Shown here in pieces: positions 23,697-30,675 of a DNA stretch of 39,338 nucleotides. The stretch comes from Bacteroides stercorirosoris. GTDB lineage: Bacteria; Bacteroidota; Bacteroidia; Bacteroidales; Bacteroidaceae. Below the pieces are notes generated by a model. It was not told the DNA's origin. It saw only the letters and a program-made list of their open reading frames with translations, and made no database searches. Every line of letters begins with the position of its first letter. Position 1 is the first letter of the stretch. The stretch is from positions 1-39,338 of the forward strand of contig NZ_FQZN01000044.1 in NCBI RefSeq assembly GCF_900142015.1, in the 5' to 3' direction. The position numbers were made by a program, and so were the translations under genes.

Positions 23697-24060
23697 AAAT
23701 TCGGAATTTTAATTTTATGTATAAAAAGTGTATAAAACCTACCAGAATACCCACACCGATAAGGCCGAAGGTTACGACGATACGTACAGGCCCGTAATGT
23801 ATTTCGCGGCCCAGTTCCACGCCTTCGCTATCTACGGTTACCAACGTTTCGACGCCAGGGAAATAAGGCGTAAGGATTAACGCCAGGACGATACCCAGTA
23901 CGACGGTAAACCAGAACGTAAGGCACGGTCTACACGTAAAGGGTTTAAAGTTCAGCGGAAGCCGTAGGACTTCGGTAAATAGCCAGCCTAACGTAAAGGC
24001 CAGCAACGCGTTAAGCACGACTATCGCGGTAACGCCGACTAGAAAAATTAATGTTTCCAT
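23689..24060 (-). CDS. Membrane protein with CRPC motif
   Basis: The protein has 123 residues and three likely membrane spans: about 4-26 (LIFLVGVTAIVVLNALLAF), 46-64 (FWFTVVLGIVLALILTPYF) and 92-115 (IVVTFGLIGVGILVGFIHFLY). Between spans 1 and 2 is PFTCRPCLTFW, a CxxC near the membrane. This type occurs in Bacteroides phages without known function. It is the first gene of the packaging/lysis operon, with the ATG 4 nt after a TTGTCTTTA box. Confidence 0.65.
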   Translation of the reverse strand: METLIFLVGVTAIVVLNALLAFTLGWLFTEVLRLPLNFKPFTCRPCLTFWFTVVLGIVLALILTPYFPGVETLVTVDSEGVELGREIHYGPVRIVVTFGLIGVGILVGFIHFLYIKLKFRIYD

Positions 24061-24064
24061 ATAC

Positions 24065-24091
24065 TAAAGACAATTATTTCAAAAATCGACT
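24065..24091 (-). promoter_or_regulatory. Late two-box element 5 (packaging/lysis operon)
   Basis: On the minus strand AGT (24091-24089; AGA at the other sites), 15 nt, TTGTCTTTA (24073-24065), GTAT, then the ATG at 24060. It overlaps the last codons of the sigma-like gene. Confidence 0.65.
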
Positions 24092-24696
24092 ACTGATAGC
24101 AAAAAGTCTTTTCTATTTCCGAACTCACGAACTACGCTTTTTTTTACGTTTCCGATAGACGACCACACCTTAACGAAGGGTATGCCTAACATCGTCGATA
24201 ACTTTTTATAGGATATGTCGGGCGCCAGTCCTACGTACATTTCGAAAAGTGATATACTTACTTCGTCGTAGGTGCCGCGTACGTATTCCAGAACTTCGGC
24301 GTTAATCGTTTCTACCGCTTCTTCGTATTCGCGGCTGTCGAAGTCGGGCGCGGGCGTATCCAGTTCGGCGGGTTTTTCCAGCAAAAGGGGGACAGTTAAA
24401 TACGGGCCGCTGGCTTTTTTCTTTTCGTTATTAATGAATACGCCGCGATACGACTGTAGAAAATATCCCGTATAATCGTTTACCTGTACGCCTTTAAGCG
24501 CGATAGCGTCGTATACTCTTAACATCGTGTCACTAAATAGATCGCCGTCGATCGGATAACCCGCGCCCTGGGCGTAATACTTTAGTTTATCCATATTCGC
24601 GGCGTACCAGTCCATAAATTCGCGGGCGCGCTTTTCGTTAGCTGGCGTCGGTACTTCGTCGCCGCGTAACTTTATATACTTCTTTCCTTTGTTCAT
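24079..24696 (-). CDS. Sigma-like transcription factor (divergent, ECF-type layout)
   Basis: The protein has 205 residues. Residues about 50-95 resemble sigma region 2 (GDLFSDTMLRVYDAIALKG, then YTGYFLQSYRGVFINNEKKK, with an aromatic/basic strand-opening face). Residues about 150-195 resemble sigma region 4, a helix-turn-helix ISYKKLSTMLGIPFVKVWSSIGNVKK. The middle is an acidic linker. The two-domain plan and size match ECF sigma factors, but similarity is remote. It is the last early gene and sits directly upstream of the first late two-box element, where a late-gene activator would be expected. An ATGA overlap couples it to the helicase gene. Confidence 0.6.
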   Translation of the reverse strand: MNKGKKYIKLRGDEVPTPANEKRAREFMDWYAANMDKLKYYAQGAGYPIDGDLFSDTMLRVYDAIALKGVQVNDYTGYFLQSYRGVFINNEKKKASGPYLTVPLLLEKPAELDTPAPDFDSREYEEAVETINAEVLEYVRGTYDEVSISLFEMYVGLAPDISYKKLSTMLGIPFVKVWSSIGNVKKSVVREFGNRKDFLLSVVDF

Positions 24697-26150
24697 AAAT
24701 ATTTGTTTCTTAAATCTTTAATTTCATTTAGTAAAAACGTCTGGTTACTATCCTTAGAAGCCAGGCGGCGGCGTACGCGTAAATCGCGCGTACCCTTTAT
24801 AATCAGTCTATGTATATAAATTTCTTTTGACTGGCCGCGGCGTAATAACCGCGCTACTGTTTGCTGGTAATGTTCCAGATTCCAGGTAGTAGTAAACCAT
24901 ACCATACGACGGCCCCCAAACTGTAGGTTAAGGCCGTGGCCCGCCCCCGCGGGGTGTATGAGTAAAAGCCGAATACGGCCAGCGTTCCAGTCCCTAAAGT
25001 CTTCTACGGTTTTTTTCCCTTTTCGTAGTTCCCTAGCAAACGGGAAGGCGGCGCGTATTCGGTCTACTTCGTGCTTAAACTGATATACTACTATAAAACT
25101 TTCCTTCGGGTAGGTTTCCAGTAGATCGCGTAGGGCGTCGATCTTTACGGTATTTACTTCGTGCCATACCCGCGGTAACTTTTTACCCTTATCGTCGTAC
25201 TTTTGTTCTTCATAGATAGCTCCGCTACTTATCTGTAGTAGCTTATTCGTCAGATCGGCGGCGGTCTTTACTGTAACTTCGTTACCGTCCAGAAAGTCTA
25301 ATACGTATTCTTCTTCCAAAGTATCGTATATTTCACGGTCGAACGGGTCTAAGTCCAATTCGATATCGTCGGTATGTAGTTCGGGTAGTACCAGGTAATC
25401 GCGCGTTTGCATTGTTAACGCGATATCGCGTAGCTTATGCGCTATGACTTTCGGGGCGCCTGGGCGGGGAATGTATTCGTAGACTATCATTCCATTGCCG
25501 CGGGTAGTGAAATATTTGTCTACGAATTTACCGAAGGTATCGCCTAGACGATCGCCATCGTCCAGTAACACGATCTCAGCCCAAAGGTCAACGTAGCCGT
25601 TAGGGCTGGGCGTCCCGGTCATTCCTATGCGGTAGTCTACTGTCTTGATCGCACGTCTCAACGCTTTGAAACGCTGGCTATCCCTGGACTTGAAAAGGCT
25701 TAACTCGTCCAGAACAATACAGTCATAGGGTAGTTTACCTACGTACTTGCCGCTTTTCTTCGTAATATACTGACCTATAAGCCAGGTAAGGTTATCCACG
25801 CCCACAATGTATATTTCGGCTTCGGCCTCTAACGCCTTCTTCCGTTGTTTTGCCGTTCCGGCCACGACGCTATAATTAACCCCTTCCAAGTGTCCCCACG
25901 TCTCTAACTCGTCGGGCCATGTAATACGGGCTACTTTGTCGGGGGCTATAACCAGCGTTTTAAGTATGGCCGCTTCTTCGTATGTCATGTCGTACAGATA
26001 CGAAAGAGAAACGACCGTTTTACTTAGGCTCATACCCAGAAACAGGGCCGCGCGCGGATTACCTACCAGGTGTTCGTACGCTTCGATCTGGTGTGGGTCT
26101 GTTTCGTAATACTCGCCCTTACGCTTGTTGTATAGTGTTTTGGGTATCAT
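24693..26150 (-). CDS. SNF2-family phage helicase
   Basis: The protein has 485 residues. The order of motifs is that of phage SNF2-like ATPases: Q-type DPHQIEAYEHL, motif I LFLGMSLSKT (39-45), motif II VLDELS (148-151), motif III MTGTPSPN, and in the C-terminal lobe the motif V-like HPAGAGHGLNLQFGG and motif VI QTVARLLRRGQ. Motif I is unusual: the consensus GxGxGKT has Ser in two Gly positions. The protein probably acts in replication or recombination together with the VRR-NUC nuclease whose gene overlaps its start (ATGA). Confidence 0.88.
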   Translation of the reverse strand: MIPKTLYNKRKGEYYETDPHQIEAYEHLVGNPRAALFLGMSLSKTVVSLSYLYDMTYEEAAILKTLVIAPDKVARITWPDELETWGHLEGVNYSVVAGTAKQRKKALEAEAEIYIVGVDNLTWLIGQYITKKSGKYVGKLPYDCIVLDELSLFKSRDSQRFKALRRAIKTVDYRIGMTGTPSPNGYVDLWAEIVLLDDGDRLGDTFGKFVDKYFTTRGNGMIVYEYIPRPGAPKVIAHKLRDIALTMQTRDYLVLPELHTDDIELDLDPFDREIYDTLEEEYVLDFLDGNEVTVKTAADLTNKLLQISSGAIYEEQKYDDKGKKLPRVWHEVNTVKIDALRDLLETYPKESFIVVYQFKHEVDRIRAAFPFARELRKGKKTVEDFRDWNAGRIRLLLIHPAGAGHGLNLQFGGRRMVWFTTTWNLEHYQQTVARLLRRGQSKEIYIHRLIIKGTRDLRVRRRLASKDSNQTFLLNEIKDLRNKYL

Positions 26151-26416
26151 AACGTTAATATAAATTCGTCTATACTTTCCTTACTGTCTAGGACTTCCAC
26201 GCGGAAGCCCAGCGCCTTTAATCTCTTATGTACTCTTACCTGTAAAGGTGTCGGCTTCTTGCCCTCGTCTTTCAGTTCGACGAAAACGATACGGGCACCA
26301 GGTAACAGTACGATACGATCGGGGAAACCCGCAAAAAACAGGGGCGGGAACTTCACGCAAAGGCCGCCTAAACTTTCGACCCGAACTACTAAATATTTTT
26401 CTACCTTCTTTTCCAT
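26147..26416 (-). CDS. VRR-NUC domain nuclease
   Basis: The protein has 89 residues, the size of a stand-alone VRR-NUC. The PD-(D/E)XK core is visible as GFPDRIVL, IVFVELKDEGKKPTPLQ and VHKRLKALGFRVEVLDS, giving Asp, Glu-x-Lys and Gln in the right order. Such proteins are structure-specific nucleases and usually lie beside a SNF2 helicase in phages, as here. It diverges from the 95-residue plus-strand gene. Confidence 0.88.
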   Translation of the reverse strand: MEKKVEKYLVVRVESLGGLCVKFPPLFFAGFPDRIVLLPGARIVFVELKDEGKKPTPLQVRVHKRLKALGFRVEVLDSKESIDEFILTL

Positions 26417-26424
26417 TAAATAGG

Positions 26425-26432
26425 TATCTTTG
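26425..26432 (+). promoter_or_regulatory. Bacteroides-type -7 element (TATCTTTG)
   Basis: TATCTTTG fits TAnnTTTG and would start RNA near 26439, 17 nt before the ATG at 26456. No convincing TTTG is seen 19-21 nt upstream, so the promoter may be weak or need an activator. Confidence 0.55.
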
Positions 26433-26455
26433 CAAAAAATAATAATTTTGTTGAT

Positions 26456-26743
26456 ATGGAAAACTTTAAAAGTATTTACAAGTATTACAACGACTTGAAA
26501 TTAGATTACCCGAAACTATCGGATTATGAACTATTATCAATCGCCGTACAGATGCAACGGAACGATATTTTAAAAGCGGGTTTAACTGTTTTTGAAACCG
26601 ACGGGACGCCGCCAGCATTAGAGGCGATAGCGATACAACTAGGAATGAAACCAGAAAAAGAGTGGCGACAAACGCGCGGAACAATCCTATATGAATTATC
26701 GGAGATAAAAGAAACGTTAGATAAAATCGCCGATAAAGAGTAA
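26456..26743 (+). CDS. Unknown 95-residue protein beside the putative origin
   Basis: The protein has 95 residues, mostly helical and charged: YKYYNDLKLDYPKLSDYELLSIAVQMQRN, then EAIAIQLGMKPEKEWRQ and a final helix ILYELSEIKETLDKIADKE. There is no membrane segment and no motif I recognise. It is the only plus-strand gene between the holin gene and the repressor gene, has its own promoter-like element, and its stop touches the first GTCGCT iteron. An origin-linked regulatory or initiator role is possible but unproven. Confidence 0.6.
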   Translation: MENFKSIYKYYNDLKLDYPKLSDYELLSIAVQMQRNDILKAGLTVFETDGTPPALEAIAIQLGMKPEKEWRQTRGTILYELSEIKETLDKIADKE

Positions 26744-26939
26744 TGTCGCTCTTGTCGCTCTTGTCGCTCGTCTTTTCTATTATAGGTCAAAACCATATAT
26801 AAATTGTTTAAATTGTTAATATTATCTATTTATTTACCCTTTTTCAGTTTATAAAAAAAGATAAGCGACAAGCGACAAGCACGGAAAACAAGTTGTTTAT
26901 TAGTGAGTTATGTGTCGCTTATGTGTCGCTTATGTCGCT
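26744..26939. other. Candidate replication origin: TGTCGCT iterons around an AT-rich core
   Basis: TGTCGCT occurs eight times in 196 bp. Three are in a 9-bp tandem array (26744, 26753, 26762), two are inverted (AGCGACA at 26864 and 26871), and three are direct again (26913, 26924, 26933). Between the first and second clusters, about 26771-26860, is a very AT-rich tract (ATATATAAATTGTTTAAATT). The inverted copies and the last group can also pair as AAGATAAGCGACA/TGTCGCTTATCTT. Iterons plus an unwinding region next to the primase-helicase gene is the classic origin layout. The last iteron overlaps the stop codon of that gene. Apart from this there is no gene here. Confidence 0.65.
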
Positions 26940-29254
26940 TATCTTATCCACGCCTTAAATCTCATTCCATCTTTTCGCACATCCGTATATTTCCACCCTG
27001 ACACCCGTAATATTTTCGATATGCGGTTTTGATCGACTTTAGATATGGGCCTATCGCCTTGTACTGCCAGTTCCCAAACTTCCTTAGTAGTAACTTCCGT
27101 TTTCCCTTCTACGTACCGTAATACGTCTTCTTCCCAGGCGTCGGCTTCTAAGTGATTGCCCTGTATTTCATTTGCCACTTTTTCTAATTCCCTATCCAGA
27201 TATAGCGTTTCGCCTTGTGCTACCCGTTCTTTGGCTTCTGCCCATATTTGGGCTACTGTCGCGGGTGTAAGGTATTCCCAAACATCGGCGGCGGCTTCCT
27301 TACCTCTTGTACATTGTACGGGCCAGTATCGGCGGTTACCTGTTTCGTCGTGTAGGAAGTCGTTTTTATTGTGCGTACCTATAAAAATACTTTGCCGTGG
27401 GTGTACTACGTCCAGTTCTTTGTAAGCGCGGCGGTATATGTCTTCGGTTCTACTTATAAAGCCTTTGGAGAACTCCGCTTCTGTTTTATTGAAACCTCGC
27501 ATTTCCGCTATTTCAAGTATCCAACGCCCGCGCATTATCTCCAGATTATCGCGTTTATCGTCGGTTATCCGTACATTATCCGTAAACCATTGGCCGCCCA
27601 TTTTTGAAAGAAAGGTACTTTTACCCGCGCCCTGTTCACCTATTAATACTAATACATAATCAAACTTCGCCCCTGGCTGGTATATGCGTTTAACCGCAGC
27701 GCAAAAGGGCTTACGCGTTACCGCCCGCGTATATGGGGTGTCAGCCGCACCAAACAAGCGTATAAGTAGTTCATCCAGTCTTTCTACTTTATCCCATTCG
27801 GGTAAAGAATCTAAATATATTTTAATCGGGTGGTAGCTCTGTTCTTGCGAAGCTATGTAGATAGCGGGTTTTACGGTATCCTTCCCTTTAATTCCGTAAC
27901 ATTTTTCTAAGTATCTACGTATTTGGTTAAGGTCGTTATCATCTAATTGACGGGGGTATCTTACTACGTCCCTGTCCCACATAAAGGGCTTAGCTACTTC
28001 GTCTTTCATCGAATGTATATTAAGCCTCAACCGTCCTTTTAAATTTTCGTCGTTATTAAGTATGATAACCGCATTATCTATTGTACTTTCTACGGTATTT
28101 GTTTTTCCTACCATAGTAAGGCTTTCTACCCAGTCGTCGTTACTGGCCTTTTCACGCGCCTGGTCTTCCAGTTCGTCGTATTCGTCTGCGGTGGTACGTT
28201 CCCGTCTAGCCCGTAACATCTCTTTTTTAACTGGCCCCAGTTTTCCCGCGAAGTCGGCCATAGCCTTATAGCTGGGTAACTTCGTTACTTCCGTGTCGCC
28301 TTTTACCTTATCGTCCAGATCGGCGAACTTATGAAGCCTAACCAGATCGAAGGCGTTACAAAGTTTGCCGCTGGTTACGTCAGTGGCGTGGTGCGAAAAA
28401 GCTAACTTATTATCGTATATGACTAAGCCGCCCGACGTTGAGGCCCCTATAAGGCTGTAGCGGTCTTCGCCCAGTTCTTCGCAAGGCGTATAAACGTCGT
28501 CCAAAAATTCGGCGATAGCTTCGTACATACTGTAGGCCCTACAGAACGCGCCCACTATACCGCCTTTGTCTTCGGGGTCTTCCACCTTATTAGCGGTGCT
28601 AACCCTAACATTATCTTTCACGCGCGAAGACACGGGCCATGTCGTAGGGTCGCGCCAGTCTGGTAGTTCGGCTAACACTTCGTCGGCATCCATTATCGGC
28701 CCGTCCGAATAGTTAAATATAAATTCGCCGTCTTTACTGGTGGACGGGTAATACATTAACCGTGTGGGCTGGTAGGTCGTATCGTCGAAGTCGTCTATAC
28801 CCAGCCAGCCAGCCACTACGCGCGCGATCGCTTCGTATTCATCCGGGCTAACTTTCCGATTAAGCGGGAACACTATTCTGAACCGCGGGTCTTCTGGTCG
28901 GTGTTTATGGGTCGTATACATACAGCCCGCGTATTCCAGTAGCCCGTAGTTTATCCATAAGTCCAGGTCGCCGTAATCGACGTCCAGGCTAACGATCTGG
29001 CGGTAGTCTACGTATCCTTTCTTACGCCGCCCTTCCCGAAGGTACCCGCCTACGAAGCCGCCTACGTCCTTTATTTCGTCCTGGCGGTCTTTGGTATAGC
29101 TGAAATACTGTTTAATGGTTTCGGGCGTCCGTTCGGTCTGTGATAGCGTATTAACTATGTCCTGCCAGGTCGCACGCTTGTTCTGCCACTTCGCCGCCCT
29201 TCGGGTGTTGGCGGTGGCGATATCTAGCGTTATGTTATACTTTAAACTTATCAT
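26939..29254 (-). CDS. Primase-helicase (AEP-like N-terminus, VirE-type ATPase)
   Basis: The protein has 771 residues. Residues about 80-185 look like an archaeo-eukaryotic primase core (QIVSLDVDYGD with Asp91/Asp93, then RFRIVFPL and RLMYYPS). Residues about 475-690 are a virulence-associated E type ATPase: WDKVERLDELL, Walker A LIGEQGAGKST (539-546), Walker B-like WILEIAEM (578-585), then RRAYKELDVVHPRQSIFIGT and NRRYWPV. The C-terminus has a winged-helix-like end. It would prime and unwind phage DNA. The adjacent iterons support a role at the origin. Confidence 0.87.
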   Translation of the reverse strand: MISLKYNITLDIATANTRRAAKWQNKRATWQDIVNTLSQTERTPETIKQYFSYTKDRQDEIKDVGGFVGGYLREGRRKKGYVDYRQIVSLDVDYGDLDLWINYGLLEYAGCMYTTHKHRPEDPRFRIVFPLNRKVSPDEYEAIARVVAGWLGIDDFDDTTYQPTRLMYYPSTSKDGEFIFNYSDGPIMDADEVLAELPDWRDPTTWPVSSRVKDNVRVSTANKVEDPEDKGGIVGAFCRAYSMYEAIAEFLDDVYTPCEELGEDRYSLIGASTSGGLVIYDNKLAFSHHATDVTSGKLCNAFDLVRLHKFADLDDKVKGDTEVTKLPSYKAMADFAGKLGPVKKEMLRARRERTTADEYDELEDQAREKASNDDWVESLTMVGKTNTVESTIDNAVIILNNDENLKGRLRLNIHSMKDEVAKPFMWDRDVVRYPRQLDDNDLNQIRRYLEKCYGIKGKDTVKPAIYIASQEQSYHPIKIYLDSLPEWDKVERLDELLIRLFGAADTPYTRAVTRKPFCAAVKRIYQPGAKFDYVLVLIGEQGAGKSTFLSKMGGQWFTDNVRITDDKRDNLEIMRGRWILEIAEMRGFNKTEAEFSKGFISRTEDIYRRAYKELDVVHPRQSIFIGTHNKNDFLHDETGNRRYWPVQCTRGKEAAADVWEYLTPATVAQIWAEAKERVAQGETLYLDRELEKVANEIQGNHLEADAWEEDVLRYVEGKTEVTTKEVWELAVQGDRPISKVDQNRISKILRVSGWKYTDVRKDGMRFKAWIR

Positions 29255-29436
29255 AGCTTATTAGCATAGTACCCAACAAAAACAAAGAACCCAGCCACCA
29301 CCAGAAACGCAAGTGCGGTAGGTATCAGTATAGGGGAAAGCACCCACCACCACGACCAGGCGACAACGCCCGTAAGCTTCAGTACTAGGAAAACCACGAA
29401 AAGGGTTACTGTTAAGATCATATATTTATTTTTCAT
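29251..29436 (-). CDS. Small membrane protein, two spans
   Basis: From the ATG at 29436 the protein has 61 residues: two hydrophobic segments (MILTVTLFVVFLVLKLTGVV and ILIPTALAFLVVAGFFVFV) joined by a Trp-rich loop (AWSWWW). A longer start at 29448 (65 residues) is possible but would overlap the preceding gene more deeply. It overlaps the primase start by 4 nt. Function is unknown. Confidence 0.6.
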   Translation of the reverse strand: MKNKYMILTVTLFVVFLVLKLTGVVAWSWWWVLSPILIPTALAFLVVAGFFVFVGYYANKL

Positions 29437-29599
29437 ATTTCCATCCATTTAATTTATACACTAACTTCTTTGCTTCTTCCTCACTCTGTTTTCGATCAAT
29501 CTTCTTTGCGGTCGTTACATTGTTAACAGGCTCTTCGCGTTGGTAAACATTGTACCCGCCCATGTATCGACTATAATAGAACTTCGGTAATTTCTTCAT
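29426..29599 (-). CDS. Unknown 57-residue basic protein
   Basis: This short open frame encodes 57 residues starting MKKLPKFYYSRYMGGYNVYQ and ending KLVYKLNGWKYEK. The frame is supported by a 4-nt ATGA overlap with the gene before it and an 11-nt overlap with the small membrane protein after it, as expected for a tight operon. Many Lys and Tyr, no Cys; no recognised domain. Confidence 0.6.
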   Translation of the reverse strand: MKKLPKFYYSRYMGGYNVYQREEPVNNVTTAKKIDRKQSEEEAKKLVYKLNGWKYEK

Positions 29600-29799
29600 T
29601 GCTGATTTACTTTCTCATACGTATCCCGCTGGTAATAACTACTACTCCAATAATGGTGGCATATTTTGGCTTTCCTGTCAAAAACGGGACAGCGTTTTAG
29701 GCCTACTTGTACTTTCTTCCTGTTAATAATCTCATCATGTAGGTCTTTGGTACAATTACCTGTCGCAGTACAACAGATACAATTTTCACAATCCTTCAA
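29596..29799 (-). CDS. Unknown cysteine-rich 67-residue protein
   Basis: The protein has 67 residues with seven cysteines: CENCICCTATGNC near the start and RCPVF, KICHHYW later. The spacing suggests one or two metal sites (zinc finger or iron-sulfur), but no family is recognised. Base composition here and through 30658 is visibly more AT-rich than the surrounding phage genes, suggesting later acquisition. Confidence 0.55.
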   Translation of the reverse strand: MKDCENCICCTATGNCTKDLHDEIINRKKVQVGLKRCPVFDRKAKICHHYWSSSYYQRDTYEKVNQQ

Positions 29800-29828
29800 A
29801 GTTTACCTCCTTTCTAATTATTATTGAA

Positions 29829-30182
29829 TTAAAACGTTATTTTTCTGTCTATTGGACGCCATGCTATAGGAGTTAAAACCAAGTTTTTGTCATCTATGAC
29901 AAGCATGGGATGCCAATGTTCAATGTCACTATCATAATAAGCCTCTATACAGCATTCATAGGTATTCTTATGCTTTTTATTGTAGACAGACAATTTCAGT
30001 AAGACATTATCGCTTACTCCACAATCTGATGTATCAGGCAGTTCTTCGCTCACAGGAAACCAATATTGTGCATATCTAACACCGTCAACAAACATATATT
30101 CCAGTTGTCCTTCTTTATTGGCTCTTGTTTTCCACCAAGCTGCCTTATAAGCCTTTTTTGCGGCTTCCCATATATTATTCAT
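29829..30182 (-). CDS. DUF551-like protein
   Basis: The protein has 117 residues. The pattern WFPVSEELPD, then VLLKLSVYN, ECCIEAYYDSDIEHWHP, and a final LTPIAWRPI matches the DUF551 layout (W-x-P/S-x-x-x-x-LP, then VL, then thWxPl). These proteins are common in phages and have no proven function. It lies in the AT-rich accessory block. Confidence 0.65.
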   Translation of the reverse strand: MNNIWEAAKKAYKAAWWKTRANKEGQLEYMFVDGVRYAQYWFPVSEELPDTSDCGVSDNVLLKLSVYNKKHKNTYECCIEAYYDSDIEHWHPMLVIDDKNLVLTPIAWRPIDRKITF

Positions 30183-30199
30183 ATTTTCGTTGATTTGAA

Positions 30200-30454
30200 T
30201 TACTGTTTAAACTCTGGCAGAATACCGAGGTATAAGTATCGGTTATCGTCAGTCTTGTACACAGTCATGTAAAACAATACATCATTTTCACTTTTAATTG
30301 CATCACATCCTTGAACGAAGTCCCTTGAACAATATGTAGGACAAATGATTTCCGCTATATAGTTACATAACCTTTCGTCAATATAGTCACCCGGAGATAA
30401 AAATTTATCCAAATCTTTATCTTGCTTAGCCCATGCTTTAAATGTCTTCTTCAT
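30200..30454 (-). CDS. Unknown 84-residue protein
   Basis: The protein has 84 residues: a charged first helix (MKKTFKAWAKQDKDLDKFLS), two Cys in IICPTYCSRDF, and a beta-prone end (DVLFYMTVYKTDDNRYLYLGIL). No family is recognised. It belongs to the AT-rich block of small accessory genes, on the same strand and with 12-17 nt gaps to its neighbours. Confidence 0.5.
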   Translation of the reverse strand: MKKTFKAWAKQDKDLDKFLSPGDYIDERLCNYIAEIICPTYCSRDFVQGCDAIKSENDVLFYMTVYKTDDNRYLYLGILPEFKQ

Positions 30455-30466
30455 TTTTATTTAGTT

Positions 30467-30658
30467 TTACTTTAATTCAGTTTTAATAAACTTTCTCATC
30501 TGCTCGCTGAAAGAACCACTCCTTTTTTGTGCAGCTTTACAGTCATCAATTGAAAGATTTGCTTCCTTAATTATTCCTGCTGCGATTGCTGGCATATCTC
30601 TGACTACTACAATATGTTGAACGGCAAACCAAACACCATCAATAAATTCATTATTCAT
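30467..30658 (-). CDS. Unknown 63-residue protein
   Basis: The protein has 63 residues, probably all-helical (VWFAVQHIVVVRDMPAIAAGII, then SIDDCKAAQKRSGSFSEQ). No family is recognised. It is the first gene of the accessory block, 17 nt downstream of the DNA polymerase stop. Confidence 0.5.
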   Translation of the reverse strand: MNNEFIDGVWFAVQHIVVVRDMPAIAAGIIKEANLSIDDCKAAQKRSGSFSEQMRKFIKTELK

Positions 30659-30675
30659 TTCTATCTTGTTTTACT

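Noticed and set aside
24079..24696. Calling the sigma-like gene a terminase or anti-terminator
   Set aside because: The two helix-turn-helix-like regions separated by an acidic linker fit sigma layout better, and terminase genes are already accounted for.
26744..26939. CRISPR array suggested by GTCGCT repeats
   Set aside because: Repeats are 7-10 bp with 2-4 bp gaps and occur in both orientations, there are no spacers of constant length, and no cas gene is present.
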